Shown: in pieces, positions 1 to 8,396 of the stretch | How the letters are laid out: every line of letters starts with the position of its first letter | Position numbering within the stretch: position 1 is the stretch's first letter | Source of the DNA: a virus | Length of the DNA stretch: 64,000 nt | Reading direction: 5' to 3' (one strand) | IMG/VR virus record: IMGVR_UViG_3300048546_000154 | Span: 35,490-99,489 of that record | Made by a program: the position numbers and the translations under genes | Notes under the pieces: model-generated | Database searches by the model: none | Seen by the model: the letters and a program-made list of their open reading frames with translations, nothing else | What the model was told of the DNA's origin: nothing

Positions 1-668
1 AAATAAGAAGATACGCTAATGAAGCAAACTTACAAAGAAGAGTACAAGCGTTTGTATCAGAAGTGAATATGCCTGCTAGAACAATGAAGACTAAATCAGT
101 AAAACACAATGGTCCACCAAGACACATTGTTTATGATTATGAAATGGCTGATGTATCAATGACATTTTACACAGACAAATATATGAGAGAAAGAATATTT
201 TTTGAATTGTGGCAAAAGACTGCCTTTTCAAATATAACTCACAACTATGCGTACTATGATGAGTATGTAGCACCAATTAATATATTACAATTAGGTTCTG
301 ACCCAGGAGCACAAGAACGAGACGGTGCAACATATGGTGTTAGATTGTGGGAAGCATATCCAGTTTCAGTAGGTGATGTATCGTATGCTGCCGGTTCAAA
401 TGAAGTACAGACATTTACGGTACAATTTAAATATAGATACTGGTTAAACTTTGCAATAGACCAACAAAACAAATTTCAGATTGGTCAATCGCAATTTAAT
501 AATCCTATCGTTAAAGAAGGCGATAGTGGATTTTTAAGTAAATTACCACCTGAATTGAGAAGAGCAGGTGAAGGTGTACTGAATAACTTGAAGAGGTCGT
601 TTCCAATCGGTAAGATTACTGGTGGAAGAGTTATGCCTCCGTTTAAATTCGGACCCCTAAATATATAA
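1..668 (+). CDS. Tail-tube-fold protein (T4 gp54/gp19-like), 5' partial
   Basis: The reading frame is open to the left window edge (codons in phase with position 3), so the true start lies outside; the GTG at 63 is an internal codon. The visible protein has a VNMPARTM segment, then a beta-rich body with YDYEMADVSMTFYTD and, near the end of the fold, EVQTFTVQFKYRYW, the pattern of T4 tail-tube-like proteins. About 50 C-terminal residues rich in Pro and Gly follow. T4 has three such proteins: the tube monomer gp19, the cap gp48 and the initiator gp54. gp48 is present at 5248 and a gp19 would be expected with the sheath gene after gp14, so gp54 (baseplate start of the tube) is my preferred identity; gp19 is the alternative. 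Confidence 0.7.
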   Translation, partial: IRRYANEANLQRRVQAFVSEVNMPARTMKTKSVKHNGPPRHIVYDYEMADVSMTFYTDKYMRERIFFELWQKTAFSNITHNYAYYDEYVAPINILQLGSDPGAQERDGATYGVRLWEAYPVSVGDVSYAAGSNEVQTFTVQFKYRYWLNFAIDQQNKFQIGQSQFNNPIVKEGDSGFLSKLPPELRRAGEGVLNNLKRSFPIGKITGGRVMPPFKFGPLNI

Positions 669-696
669 TAGTAAATAATAAGGAGATGATAACAAT

Positions 697-1431
697 ATGG
701 CTTTACCAAAAATTGAAGTCCCAACATATAAGTTAACTCTACCAAGTGAAGACACGGTAGTAGAGTTTAGACCATTTCTGGTCAAAGAAGAGAAGATATT
801 AATGCTAGCGATGGAAGAGAAGAATGACGCTCAAATGAAAGCCGCCGTTAGAGATTTAATTAACTCTTGTACTTTCGGAAAATTAGAAGTAACCAAACTA
901 CCACTATTTGACATAGAATATTTGTTTTTAAATATTCGTGCAAAGTCAGTAGGTGAGATTGCGTCTTTTAAAGTTTTCTGTCCAGAAGATAAGGTTACAC
1001 TTATACCTGTTGATGTAGACTTAACAAAGGTTGAGGTACAGGTTGATGACGAACACACAAATAAGATAGTATTAGACGAAGAAAGAAATCTTGGTATTAG
1101 TATGAACTATCCTAACATTGACACTATTCCATTGGGCGTAGATGAAGATATGAATACAGAAGCAATTTTTAAAACAATTGTTGAATGTATTGACTACATC
1201 TATGAGGGGGAACAAGTGCATAAAGCGAAAGATAGTACAAAGGCTGAACTAATTGATTTTTTCAATAATTTAAATACCAATCAATTTAAACTAATCAGAA
1301 AATTCTTTGACACAATGCCGAAGTTAAGGCACGAAGTCAAGGTTATAAATCCTAAAACAAAGAAAGAGAGTGTGGTTACACTCCAAGGACTATCTGATTT
1401 TTTCGTATCTGCCTCTCCCACAACAACCTAG
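697..1431 (+). CDS. gp26: gp26-like baseplate hub/tail assembly chaperone
   Basis: This 244-residue protein resembles the T4 gp26/T4_baseplate family (N-terminal PTYKLTLPSEDTVVEFRPF, then VKEEKILMLAMEE), annotated as hub subunit or hub assembly protein. The start follows AAGGAGAT. The gene stands two to three thousand bases before the tape measure gene, the place where many tailed phages keep the tail assembly chaperone pair (gpG/gpGT of lambda). The last codons contain a T TTT TTC slip site that leads into a longer reading frame (next entry), so the 244-residue form is probably the shorter of two products. It would act in the host cytoplasm, helping assembly of the hub and tape measure. Confidence 0.8.
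   Translation: MALPKIEVPTYKLTLPSEDTVVEFRPFLVKEEKILMLAMEEKNDAQMKAAVRDLINSCTFGKLEVTKLPLFDIEYLFLNIRAKSVGEIASFKVFCPEDKVTLIPVDVDLTKVEVQVDDEHTNKIVLDEERNLGISMNYPNIDTIPLGVDEDMNTEAIFKTIVECIDYIYEGEQVHKAKDSTKAELIDFFNNLNTNQFKLIRKFFDTMPKLRHEVKVINPKTKKESVVTLQGLSDFFVSASPTTT
1398..1404 (+). promoter_or_regulatory. Candidate -1 ribosomal frameshift site (T TTT TTC)
   Basis: The heptamer T TTT TTC lies exactly in the X XXY YYZ register of the gp26-like frame (GAT TTT TTC GTA), eight codons before its stop. An internal Shine-Dalgarno-like AAGGAC at 1385-1390 sits about 8-9 bases upstream, the kind of stimulator used by bacterial -1 sites. The -1 frame is open from here to 1607. Confidence 0.75.
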
Positions 1432-1607
1432 AGGCGTACTTTGAGACTAACTTTGCATTAATGCAACATCATAAGTATAGTCTAACAGAATTGGATTCTC
1501 TATTTCCTTGGGAAAAAGAGGTTTATGTTTCTTTACTGGTTAAACACATTAAAGAAGAAAAAGAAAAAGCAAGAAGAGATAATATGGGCAAACCTGGTAC
1601 TAAATAA
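1404..1607 (+). CDS. C-terminal frameshift extension of gp26-like protein
   Basis: After a -1 shift at the slip site, 67 further codons follow before TAA at 1605, giving a fusion of about 303 residues. The extension reads LEAYFETNFALMQHHKYSL, then TELDSLFPWEKEVYVSLLVK and a Lys/Glu-rich end, a well-formed protein sequence that begins before any ATG in its frame. An internal ATG at 1461 could give a 48-residue product, but it has no clear ribosome binding site and would lose the conserved-looking first third. I infer a gpG/gpGT-type pair: short chaperone plus minor frameshifted form that binds the tape measure protein. Confidence 0.75.
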   Translation, partial: RICLSHNNLEAYFETNFALMQHHKYSLTELDSLFPWEKEVYVSLLVKHIKEEKEKARRDNMGKPGTK

Positions 1608-1635
1608 TAGCAGGTGAGTTATAACAAAAGGATTT

Positions 1636-2097
1636 ATGAGCAAAGATGAATTAAGAGTATCAGATAATACTGCTATCAGTATGCCTATGAGGAACTTGTT
1701 AGCTATAATAGCAGCAGTTTCAGTTGGTGTTTGGGCATACTTTGGAGTATTAGAAAGATTAAATCGTATAGAAACTAACGAAGAGTTATTAAGAAAAGAC
1801 CTTGAAGGAAGTACATTACGAATAGAGACAGAATTAAATAAGAATAGTGAGTTTAGAATTAAGTGGCCAAGAGGTGAATTAGGTTCACCACCTGCTGATT
1901 CCGAACAATATATGCTTATTGAACACATTGCTGGACAATTAGATGAACTAGATGAGAGAATGAATAAAATGTTGAACAATGGTGTTAATATAACAAGACT
2001 ACAAGAGGATGTAAAAATCCTTAGAGAAGATGTAGAAAAATTAAAAGATAGTAATAGAAGTATTATCTATCAAAATGGAAACGGTAAGAAGGAATAA
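1636..2097 (+). CDS. Membrane-anchored coiled-coil protein
   Basis: Unrecognised 153-residue protein. A short polar N-terminus is followed by one hydrophobic segment (about residues 18-38, LLAIIAAVSVGVWAYFGVL) and then mostly charged helix with heptad-like stretches (RLNRIETNEELLRKDLE; LQEDVKILREDVEKLKD). It is probably inserted in the inner membrane with the coiled coil on one side. Start chosen at ATG 1636 after AAAAGGA. It is translationally coupled to the next gene (TAATG). With the three following genes it forms a membrane/secreted block placed between the chaperone and tape measure genes; lysis or membrane-contact roles are possible, but nothing proves them. Confidence 0.7.
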   Translation: MSKDELRVSDNTAISMPMRNLLAIIAAVSVGVWAYFGVLERLNRIETNEELLRKDLEGSTLRIETELNKNSEFRIKWPRGELGSPPADSEQYMLIEHIAGQLDELDERMNKMLNNGVNITRLQEDVKILREDVEKLKDSNRSIIYQNGNGKKE

Positions 2098-2402
2098 TGA
2101 AAAACATTTTAGCAATAATATTTGTTGTCTTACTTGTACCTAGTGTGTATGCAGCCAAGTTATATACTGGCGGTGAGAAATACGAACAAGATAAAGTTGT
2201 TGCGTTAACACTTACTCTAAACGGTAAGTTAATAGAATGGGTTTACAAAGAAAATATAGGTCAATGCTTAAAATCTAAAAGAGTAGCGGCTAGAGAAGTA
2301 GGTGGCGAAAGAGTTATATTTGAATGTAGACTAGTAAAAGCATTATTACAAGAAGATAAACAAGCAAAATACGGAATAAGATTACTTAAAATTTTAGACT
2401 AA
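2097..2402 (+). CDS. Small secreted protein
   Basis: A 101-residue protein with a clear signal peptide (Lys then LAIIFVVLLVPSVYA, cleavage probably after SVYA), so it should be periplasmic. Two cysteines (in IGQCLKSKR and FECRLVK) could form a disulfide. The GQCLKSKR...FECRLV pattern is echoed by MDCLKNKR...MTCDKV in the next gene, so the two look like diverged tandem paralogues. Start overlaps the preceding stop (TAATG). No family recognised. Confidence 0.7.
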   Translation: MKNILAIIFVVLLVPSVYAAKLYTGGEKYEQDKVVALTLTLNGKLIEWVYKENIGQCLKSKRVAAREVGGERVIFECRLVKALLQEDKQAKYGIRLLKILD

Positions 2403-2409
2403 AGGATTT

Positions 2410-2865
2410 ATGAACAAACTATTAACAATAGCATTTTTATTTTTGATGATGTACGCCCCAGCATATGCTGATTGCACAGGTTGTGGTGATGACGGACACC
2501 AAGTTTGTCCTATTGAAAAGAAACATACACATATTACGGTGATGACAGAAGAACATAAAACTTCATCATCAACTCCTGAAGAAGGTGTCGTATTCGCAGT
2601 ATGTATTTTTGAAATAGATGAAGCTACAGGTGAAAGAAAACTAATTGACCACAGAGCAAGTGATAATTTAATGGACTGCTTGAAGAATAAAAGACAAGCA
2701 GAAAAAGATTATAGAGAGAAAAAAGACAAATCAGGTGGTGTATTTAATATGACTTGCGATAAAGTTAACGCAAAAGTAGAAGTACAAACAGACGGCTCTT
2801 GGAAGATATTAGAGATTACAGGCAGACACGAACAAGCATATATTAGAAAAAAAGTTTACGAATAA
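2410..2865 (+). CDS. Small secreted Cys-rich protein, paralogue of the preceding gene
   Basis: 151 residues with a signal peptide (LLTIAFLFLMMYAPAYA) and, in the mature part, a Cys/His-rich head (DCTGCGDDGHQVCP, then KKHTH) that could bind a metal or form disulfides. The second half carries the MDCLKNKRQAEKDY...MTCDKV pattern shared with the 101-residue neighbour. Start is ATG 2410 after AAAGGATTT, the same spacing as at 1636. Predicted location is the periplasm. No known family; an envelope-directed or lysis-timing role is only a guess. Confidence 0.7.
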   Translation: MNKLLTIAFLFLMMYAPAYADCTGCGDDGHQVCPIEKKHTHITVMTEEHKTSSSTPEEGVVFAVCIFEIDEATGERKLIDHRASDNLMDCLKNKRQAEKDYREKKDKSGGVFNMTCDKVNAKVEVQTDGSWKILEITGRHEQAYIRKKVYE

Positions 2866-2880
2866 TCGTAGGAGTTAAAA

Positions 2881-3204
2881 ATGGCTGAAGAGATAAAAAA
2901 AGAAGTTAAGGTTGCAGAACCTAAACAGAAAATACAAGTTGATTTAGAAGTAGATACTTCAATCAAAGACCTAGGTATTAATCCATATGCAAAGATAATT
3001 CATATGGCAAGAGCAGTTGACGCTTGGAGAATATTTCCAAGATTGTTTTTGACCGTTTATATTGTTTTATTATACAAATGTGTAATTTGGTATATGGACT
3101 TACAGGCACCTACTATGGAACAAAGTGGGTTAATCAGTATCGTTGTTGGTGCTGGTGCAGCTTGGTTTGGTCTATATACTGGTTCAAGTAAAAATAAGAA
3201 ATAG
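2881..3204 (+). CDS. Two-helix membrane protein, holin candidate
   Basis: 107 residues: a charged Lys/Glu-rich N-terminal third, then two hydrophobic segments (FLTVYIVLLYKCVIWYM and LISIVVGAGAAWFGLYTG) and a basic tail KNKK. The small size, two membrane spans and the basic C-terminus are compatible with a class II-like holin, and the segment WRIFPRLFLTVYIVLLYK ahead of a GAGAAWFGLY helix is distinctive. Ribosome binding site GGAGTT precedes the ATG. It sits immediately before the tape measure gene; no endolysin is seen in the window, so the holin call is inference. Confidence 0.6.
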   Translation: MAEEIKKEVKVAEPKQKIQVDLEVDTSIKDLGINPYAKIIHMARAVDAWRIFPRLFLTVYIVLLYKCVIWYMDLQAPTMEQSGLISIVVGAGAAWFGLYTGSSKNKK

Positions 3205-3214
3205 GAAATAAGAA

Positions 3215-4771
3215 ATGGCTGCCACTACACTTTCAAACGCTACACAAGACGAACTACTTTCCATATTCAAAGTAATATCAAAGAAGTCTATCCAATCAGT
3301 TGATGGACTAGTTAAGTCAACTCAGCCTAAATTAAACAAACTTGTTGCAGAAACTATTGACGCATTTAGAGATACACCTAGAAGTGTAAATGATGTGATG
3401 AATAAACTTGTTAATAGAATGGGTGAATTAAACTATTCTGTTGAAGACTTGACAAGAGGTATGGAAAAGGCAGACATATCAGAAGATATGAAATCTCTAC
3501 AAGACGCATTGCGTAATAGAGAACAGATGATTGTTGTTGCAGAAAAAGAAGCAAGTGAATTAAGAAAACAAGGTGTAGCAGTACAAGTAAAGATGACCGA
3601 AGATGGTGCAAAGGCAGTTGTACTATCAACAAAACAATTGCAGATGGAACAAGAAAAACTTGTACAATCTGAAAAGAGAATAGTATCAAACGAACAAGAA
3701 CTATTAAAGAAAACAAAGAATTTACACAAACTAGATGAAACTAGTAGACAAAAAGAAGAAACGCTTATCAAAGAGAAGTCAGTACTACTAACAAAAGAAC
3801 GAGAAGATTTAGACGCAAAAAGAGAAGCACTTGGTGGCGATACTTCTGATAACTTTGGTGGTCAAGGTGGTGATATGATAGACCCACGAGGTATGTTTGC
3901 TGGTATATCTGATACCTTTATGGGTATCAAAGATAGTATTACAGGACCATTTGTAGAACTTGGCGATATGGCAAAAAGAATGGGTACTTCATTTATGAAC
4001 TTCGGTAAAGCAATGAAGACACCAATCAAATCATTAAAACTATTTGGTGCAAGTCTTATGATTTCAGTTGTACCTATGTTGTTATGGGCACTTGGTATAT
4101 TAGCATTGATTGCTGTAATTGCAATTGCAATATTTAAATTTCACGCAATCAAAGACGCTATCATAGACGCATATAACTATCTAGGAGATGTCTTTAGAAA
4201 GTTTGGTGAATACTTAATGGAGAAATGGAATGCGTTTGTAGGTTATATAGGTGGACTAAAAGATTCATTAATGGAGAAGTGGGATAACTTTACACAAGGT
4301 ATATCTGATATGGTTGATTATGTAAGTACTCTAGGAAGTAGAATATGGGATAGTATTAAAAGTGCATTTGGTAGTATCGGTGATTATATATCAGACATAT
4401 TTAAAAGAATCTATAATGGTTTCGTAGATAAGTTTGGTAAGTATATAGGTATGGAAAAAGTTGCATTGTCAAGTGATAAGGCAACAATGACAGAACCTAA
4501 AAGTATAGAAGGTGAAGCACAAAAAGCAGAAATACCTGAAGAGAAAAAGAAATACTTTAGTGGCACAGATAAGGCAGACCAAACAGGTAATGCAAAAGCA
4601 CTAAAAGAAGCAGGTGATACAAATACAGCAAACTCATCTAACAATGTTGGTATAACACAAGACAACAAACAAATTATAACCACAAACAATGCAGAATCAC
4701 AATTTGTAGGTAGTGGTAATAGAAATCCAGACCCAGCGTCTAAATGGGAAAGACTAACAGCAACAACTTAA
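3215..4771 (+). CDS. Tail tape measure protein
   Basis: 518 residues. Residues about 90-205 form a long charged coiled coil; a Gly-rich linker follows, then a strongly hydrophobic stretch at about 278-306 and a helical region with repeated FGEYLMEKW/LKDSLMEKWDNF elements, ending in a polar, low-complexity tail. This architecture, and its place after the tail chaperone pair and before gp48, fit the tape measure protein (functional counterpart of T4 gp29, 590 residues), which sets tail length inside the tube and may enter the host membrane on injection. The 3' end overlaps the convergent gp4 gene by 4 bases. Confidence 0.75.
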   Translation: MAATTLSNATQDELLSIFKVISKKSIQSVDGLVKSTQPKLNKLVAETIDAFRDTPRSVNDVMNKLVNRMGELNYSVEDLTRGMEKADISEDMKSLQDALRNREQMIVVAEKEASELRKQGVAVQVKMTEDGAKAVVLSTKQLQMEQEKLVQSEKRIVSNEQELLKKTKNLHKLDETSRQKEETLIKEKSVLLTKEREDLDAKREALGGDTSDNFGGQGGDMIDPRGMFAGISDTFMGIKDSITGPFVELGDMAKRMGTSFMNFGKAMKTPIKSLKLFGASLMISVVPMLLWALGILALIAVIAIAIFKFHAIKDAIIDAYNYLGDVFRKFGEYLMEKWNAFVGYIGGLKDSLMEKWDNFTQGISDMVDYVSTLGSRIWDSIKSAFGSIGDYISDIFKRIYNGFVDKFGKYIGMEKVALSSDKATMTEPKSIEGEAQKAEIPEEKKKYFSGTDKADQTGNAKALKEAGDTNTANSSNNVGITQDNKQIITTNNAESQFVGSGNRNPDPASKWERLTATT

Positions 4772-5199
4772 AATTTACCTAAATCGTCTTCTGTAAATAT
4801 TTTAAACTCCCAACCTTGCATTTCGCAATAACGAACAGCGGCACCCCATTTAGCTCTATTTTTAATATATGCTAAACTCTCATTGATATATGCTCTAGTC
4901 TTACGAGCTCTAGGTTTAGGTTTCTTTGTGAAGGCCTTAGGTTTGATTTCAATTATATACTTACCTTTGTTGGTAACTATGAAGAAATCAGGAAAGTAAT
5001 TATGTAATTTCTTGGTCACAGGATTACGATAACGAATAGCAATCTCTTCACTACCCCAATGTGTGATACCTTCATTACGGTCGCAGTAAACCATAAATCT
5101 TCTCTCCCAATTAGAACGATAGACGACTTTATCAGGATTACCTAGATATTTGTCTTTGTTTTGAGGTTTGTATCTACCTTTATAACTTGCTGTTGCCAT
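4768..5199 (-). CDS. gp4: Head completion protein gp4 (TnsA-like nuclease fold)
   Basis: 143 residues matching the T4 gp4 head-completion family in length and motif order: N-terminal YKGRYKPQNKDKYLGNP, YRSNWERRFM, then FPDFFI and IIEIKPK, the D...E-x-K pattern of a PD-(D/E)XK/TnsA-type nuclease, and a WEFKIFTEDDLG end. In T4 this protein is needed to finish packaged heads before tail joining. It is the only structural gene on the minus strand here. Its own late promoter is the minus-strand TATAAATA at 5246-5239, and GGAAATAGTA precedes the ATG. Confidence 0.88.
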   Translation of the reverse strand: MATASYKGRYKPQNKDKYLGNPDKVVYRSNWERRFMVYCDRNEGITHWGSEEIAIRYRNPVTKKLHNYFPDFFIVTNKGKYIIEIKPKAFTKKPKPRARKTRAYINESLAYIKNRAKWGAAVRYCEMQGWEFKIFTEDDLGKF

Positions 5200-5211
5200 T
5201 ACTATTTCCTG

Positions 5212-5219
5212 TATAAATA
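5212..5219 (+). promoter_or_regulatory. T4-type late promoter for gp48
   Basis: TATAAATA followed by TTAGTA, the extended form also seen at 10584 and 14675. It lies 28 bases before the gp48 start, on the plus strand. Confidence 0.75.
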
Positions 5220-5238
5220 TTAGTATAATTCATAAGGA

Positions 5239-5246
5239 TATTTATA
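5239..5246 (-). promoter_or_regulatory. T4-type late promoter for gp4 (minus strand)
   Basis: TATTTATA on the plus strand reads TATAAATA on the minus strand, about 40 bases ahead of the gp4 ATG. It faces the gp48 promoter, and it overlaps the gp48 ribosome-binding region. Confidence 0.6.
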
Positions 5247-5247
5247 T

Positions 5248-6432
5248 ATGGGATATACAAACAAAATAAGCTCTGTTATCAAAGGTCGTATTAATTCAGG
5301 AACAAATGCTGTAAAAGGTTTTGTTGATGGTCTTGCAGGCGATATAACATCACAAATAGACAACTTCAGCAATCAGTTTACTGGTGCAGAAAATACAGAA
5401 GCGACAAAAGCAAAAGCACGACAGATTTTAAACCAATCACCACTAGAGATAGGTTCAGGTGACGCAATGCAAGGTAGAGTCCGTTCCAGAATTAGTTGGG
5501 GGCAGATATATTATCCAGAAGAAACAGGTATGTTAGATGAAGGTCATTATGTTATATTTGATATTATTGAAAACAGAAAAACATCTTATGGTAGTAATAT
5601 GAAGAGAATAATAGAAGTACCAGCAGATGATGACGCAGAAGCAAATCGTAATGCTTTTGCAACAGCAGATTCAGCACCTGCTCCAAAGACAACGACAACT
5701 AGAAAGGCAAGAGAAATGTCTTCTGGTATTGGTCAAGGTGGTTCACATACACATACAAGAATTAGTGATACGGTGTGTTTATATACACCTGCCGAAGCTG
5801 CAAAATTCTCATACAAAGCAAACTATGAAAACTTAGCAACTGGTCTTGCCGGTCTTATGGCGTCTAGTATGGAAGCAGGTAAAGATATGTCTTTCAAAGA
5901 AGCAATGATTGACGGTGGTGGTGCTATGATAGAAAGAGTATTAGGAGGTGCAGTAACCGAGATTGCAAGTGCATTGCCTGGTGTTGGTGATGTAAGAGGT
6001 GCAATAGACAAGTCAATGGGTAGAGCATTAAATCCATTTAACGAACAAGTGTTTAGAAGTGTACCATTTAGAGAGTTTAGTTTTCCATTTACATTTGCAC
6101 CAAAGAACCAAAAAGAAATGTTAAATGTAGAAAAGATTATCAAGTTATTTAAATTTCATATGTTACCTGAATTTAGTAATAAAACTAAATCAGCATTTTT
6201 ATCGCCATCTGAATTTCAAATAACTTATTACTATCGTGGTAAGTCAAACGATTATATACCACAGATTTCTCGTTGTGTAATGACAGGTATGGATGTAGAC
6301 TATGCAACAGAAGGAACATTCCATACATTTAGAGAAGATGATAGAGGAGCTGCACCTATTACAACAACAATGACTTGTACATTTGCAGAAACAGAAATTA
6401 TGACTAAAGAAACAATCGCTAAAGGATATTAA
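5248..6432 (+). CDS. gp48: Baseplate tail tube cap gp48
   Basis: 394 residues, close to T4 gp48 (364). The C-terminal part has the family pattern NPFNEQVFRSVPFREFSFPFTFAPK, then KEMLNVEKIIKLFKFHMLPE and a beta-rich end (SEFQITYYYRG). The middle holds a Gly/Ala-rich hydrophobic segment (about residues 195-260). In T4, gp48 caps the baseplate hub and, with gp54, starts polymerisation of the tail tube. Ribosome binding site AAGGATATTTAT; first gene of a late operon with gp53 and gp27. Confidence 0.85.
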   Translation: MGYTNKISSVIKGRINSGTNAVKGFVDGLAGDITSQIDNFSNQFTGAENTEATKAKARQILNQSPLEIGSGDAMQGRVRSRISWGQIYYPEETGMLDEGHYVIFDIIENRKTSYGSNMKRIIEVPADDDAEANRNAFATADSAPAPKTTTTRKAREMSSGIGQGGSHTHTRISDTVCLYTPAEAAKFSYKANYENLATGLAGLMASSMEAGKDMSFKEAMIDGGGAMIERVLGGAVTEIASALPGVGDVRGAIDKSMGRALNPFNEQVFRSVPFREFSFPFTFAPKNQKEMLNVEKIIKLFKFHMLPEFSNKTKSAFLSPSEFQITYYYRGKSNDYIPQISRCVMTGMDVDYATEGTFHTFREDDRGAAPITTTMTCTFAETEIMTKETIAKGY

Positions 6433-6435
6433 TAG

Positions 6436-6945
6436 ATGTATTTTTCAAGTTTTCCACTTATACTATATGATATGAAAGGTGACCAGAAATCAAAACTGGC
6501 AACTAACATAATCAAAAGAGTAAAGGTAAGAGAGAAAGTATTAGACGCAGCTATGCTGTATCAAAAATACTTTGTACAACCAGGTGAGAGACCAGAAGAT
6601 GTAGCATTTAACCACTTTGGTAAATCAGAATATCACTGGATTATATTGTTGACAAATGGTATATCAGACGCATACTATGGTTGGCCTATGAACTATAATG
6701 AATTTGAAACCTTTATCAAAGACAAGTATACAAATTCAGAAGCAATACATCATTACGAAAAGAAACAAACAAGTGGACCTACAGATGTCCATATAGAATG
6801 TATGAGTACAGATGTAGGTGCTGTATCTGTATCAAATAGAGAGTACGAACAAAGAATACAAAACGATATAAGCGAAATTAAGTTGTTAGACCAAGGATAT
6901 CTATCAACATTTTTAGATGAGTTTGATAAACTGATAGGTGAATAA
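6436..6945 (+). CDS. gp53: Baseplate wedge protein gp53
   Basis: 169 residues with the gp53 family sequence: FVQPGERPEDVAFNHFGKSEYHWIILL, i.e. the LysM-like 'low/no dwell' module followed by NGISDAYYGWPMNYNEFETFIKDKY. T4 gp53 (196 residues) clamps neighbouring wedges together around the hub; the protein here is slightly shorter. It starts three bases after the gp48 stop and overlaps the start of gp27 (TAATG), so it is co-translated with them. Confidence 0.88.
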   Translation: MYFSSFPLILYDMKGDQKSKLATNIIKRVKVREKVLDAAMLYQKYFVQPGERPEDVAFNHFGKSEYHWIILLTNGISDAYYGWPMNYNEFETFIKDKYTNSEAIHHYEKKQTSGPTDVHIECMSTDVGAVSVSNREYEQRIQNDISEIKLLDQGYLSTFLDEFDKLIGE

Positions 6946-8396
6946 TGTACAGCAAATTAAAAACCGATGACTTGAAAAAGGCCGGTGACTATACACTATC
7001 TGAAATAGTAGTGCATAGTAGAAAGTCTTTTGATGGTTCAAGTAAAGCAAAGAAGACGGACATCACAAGTCTTGTCGCAGAAATTAATATTTACGAAGAT
7101 ATAAACGAGAAGAACTTATCTGGTCAGTTAGTTATATCTGATAGTACAGGTCTTCCTAATCATATGCCATTAACTGGCAATGAACTCTTATCATTTAAAC
7201 TAGGTACACCAGGTTCAACTCGTTATTACGACTTTGAAAAACATCCTATGGTTATCTATAAGATAGGTAGTAAACAACCACATAATCCTAGGTCACAATT
7301 CTATGTACTATATTTCTGTAGTAAAGAACAAATTACAAATCAAACCTGTAAGGTAGAGAGACCATTTGCTGGTGCAATATCTGATATGATATCCTCTATT
7401 GCATTGTCTGAATTAGGAACAAGTAAAGACATTATAATAGAAGGAACAAAGAGTAGTCGTAAGTTAATTGTGCCAAGATTTAGACCATTTAAGGCAATAG
7501 AATTTTTATGTGCTCAAGCAGAATCTGCTACATTTAATAACACAGGATTTAAATGGTACGAGACAGCAGATGGATTTCATTGTCGTAGTTATGAAAATAT
7601 GATGGCAGTTGGAATAGATAGTACAAGACCAAACAATGGTTACTTTAAACCTACAATGGCAGGTACAACAAGAAACAAAGGTGACCGTGATGTTACCCAC
7701 GAAATGCAGACTATTTCTCATTATGAAGTCATAGAACAATTTAATCTTATGCAACTATTAGGTATGGGTGGTGTCGCAAGTAGAGTATTAAAGACAGACT
7801 TGTTTAATAAAACATTTTCAACTTCCGACTTTGATTACGAAGAAAATTATAGTAAATCTCACCATACTGAACACGATGGTAATGGCCAGAGACAAGGCGA
7901 TAAGAAGATATTACCTGATTATCCATTTAGAGATAACAAACCATTAACAGCATTTGCAGACGGAACATTTTTTAACTCTTCTGAAACAAGTATGCAGTAT
8001 GATGGATATGAATCCGTATCGCCAGAAAACGCAATGCAAAATAGAATAGCACAAGAAGTAGCATTAGAATCATTTAAGGTAAGAATAGAAGTACCTGGTT
8101 ACACAGGATTATCAGTAGGAGAAATGATAGGACTAGAGATACCTAGATATGAAAGTATAAGTGTTGGTGATAAAGACCAAGACCAAGCATTAAGTGGCAG
8201 ATACCTAGTAAGTAGTATTATTCATAAAGTAATGCCTGGTAGAAGTTACCACTCAATGACGGTTGAATGTATGAAAGATAGCGTGAAGACGCCATACTAT
8301 AATGAAACAATTAAAGTAGAAGAAGGTAAGACTGAAAAAGGCAAAGTATTTGAACAAGAGAAATTAGATGAAGGTATCTTTGGGATATTATCGTAG
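6945..8396 (+). CDS. gp27: Baseplate hub protein gp27
   Basis: 483 residues, longer than T4 gp27 (391). The N-terminal half has the gp27/gpD-type beta barrels (ITSLVAEINIYEDINEKNLSG, SDSTGLPNHMPLTGNE) and the C-terminal half ends with a fold containing YLVSSIIHKVMPGRSYHSMTVECMKDS, the usual end of hub proteins. gp27 forms the trimeric ring that joins the central spike gp5 to the tail tube; gp5 is indeed the next structural gene (8860). Extra length lies in the middle (about residues 290-350), which is polar and loop-like. Confidence 0.82.
   Translation: MYSKLKTDDLKKAGDYTLSEIVVHSRKSFDGSSKAKKTDITSLVAEINIYEDINEKNLSGQLVISDSTGLPNHMPLTGNELLSFKLGTPGSTRYYDFEKHPMVIYKIGSKQPHNPRSQFYVLYFCSKEQITNQTCKVERPFAGAISDMISSIALSELGTSKDIIIEGTKSSRKLIVPRFRPFKAIEFLCAQAESATFNNTGFKWYETADGFHCRSYENMMAVGIDSTRPNNGYFKPTMAGTTRNKGDRDVTHEMQTISHYEVIEQFNLMQLLGMGGVASRVLKTDLFNKTFSTSDFDYEENYSKSHHTEHDGNGQRQGDKKILPDYPFRDNKPLTAFADGTFFNSSETSMQYDGYESVSPENAMQNRIAQEVALESFKVRIEVPGYTGLSVGEMIGLEIPRYESISVGDKDQDQALSGRYLVSSIIHKVMPGRSYHSMTVECMKDSVKTPYYNETIKVEEGKTEKGKVFEQEKLDEGIFGILS

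Noticed and set aside
1-668. Main tail tube protein gp19 as a firm call
   Set aside because: The tail-tube fold is shared by gp19, gp48 and gp54; the neighbourhood suggests gp54, so the entry keeps both options.
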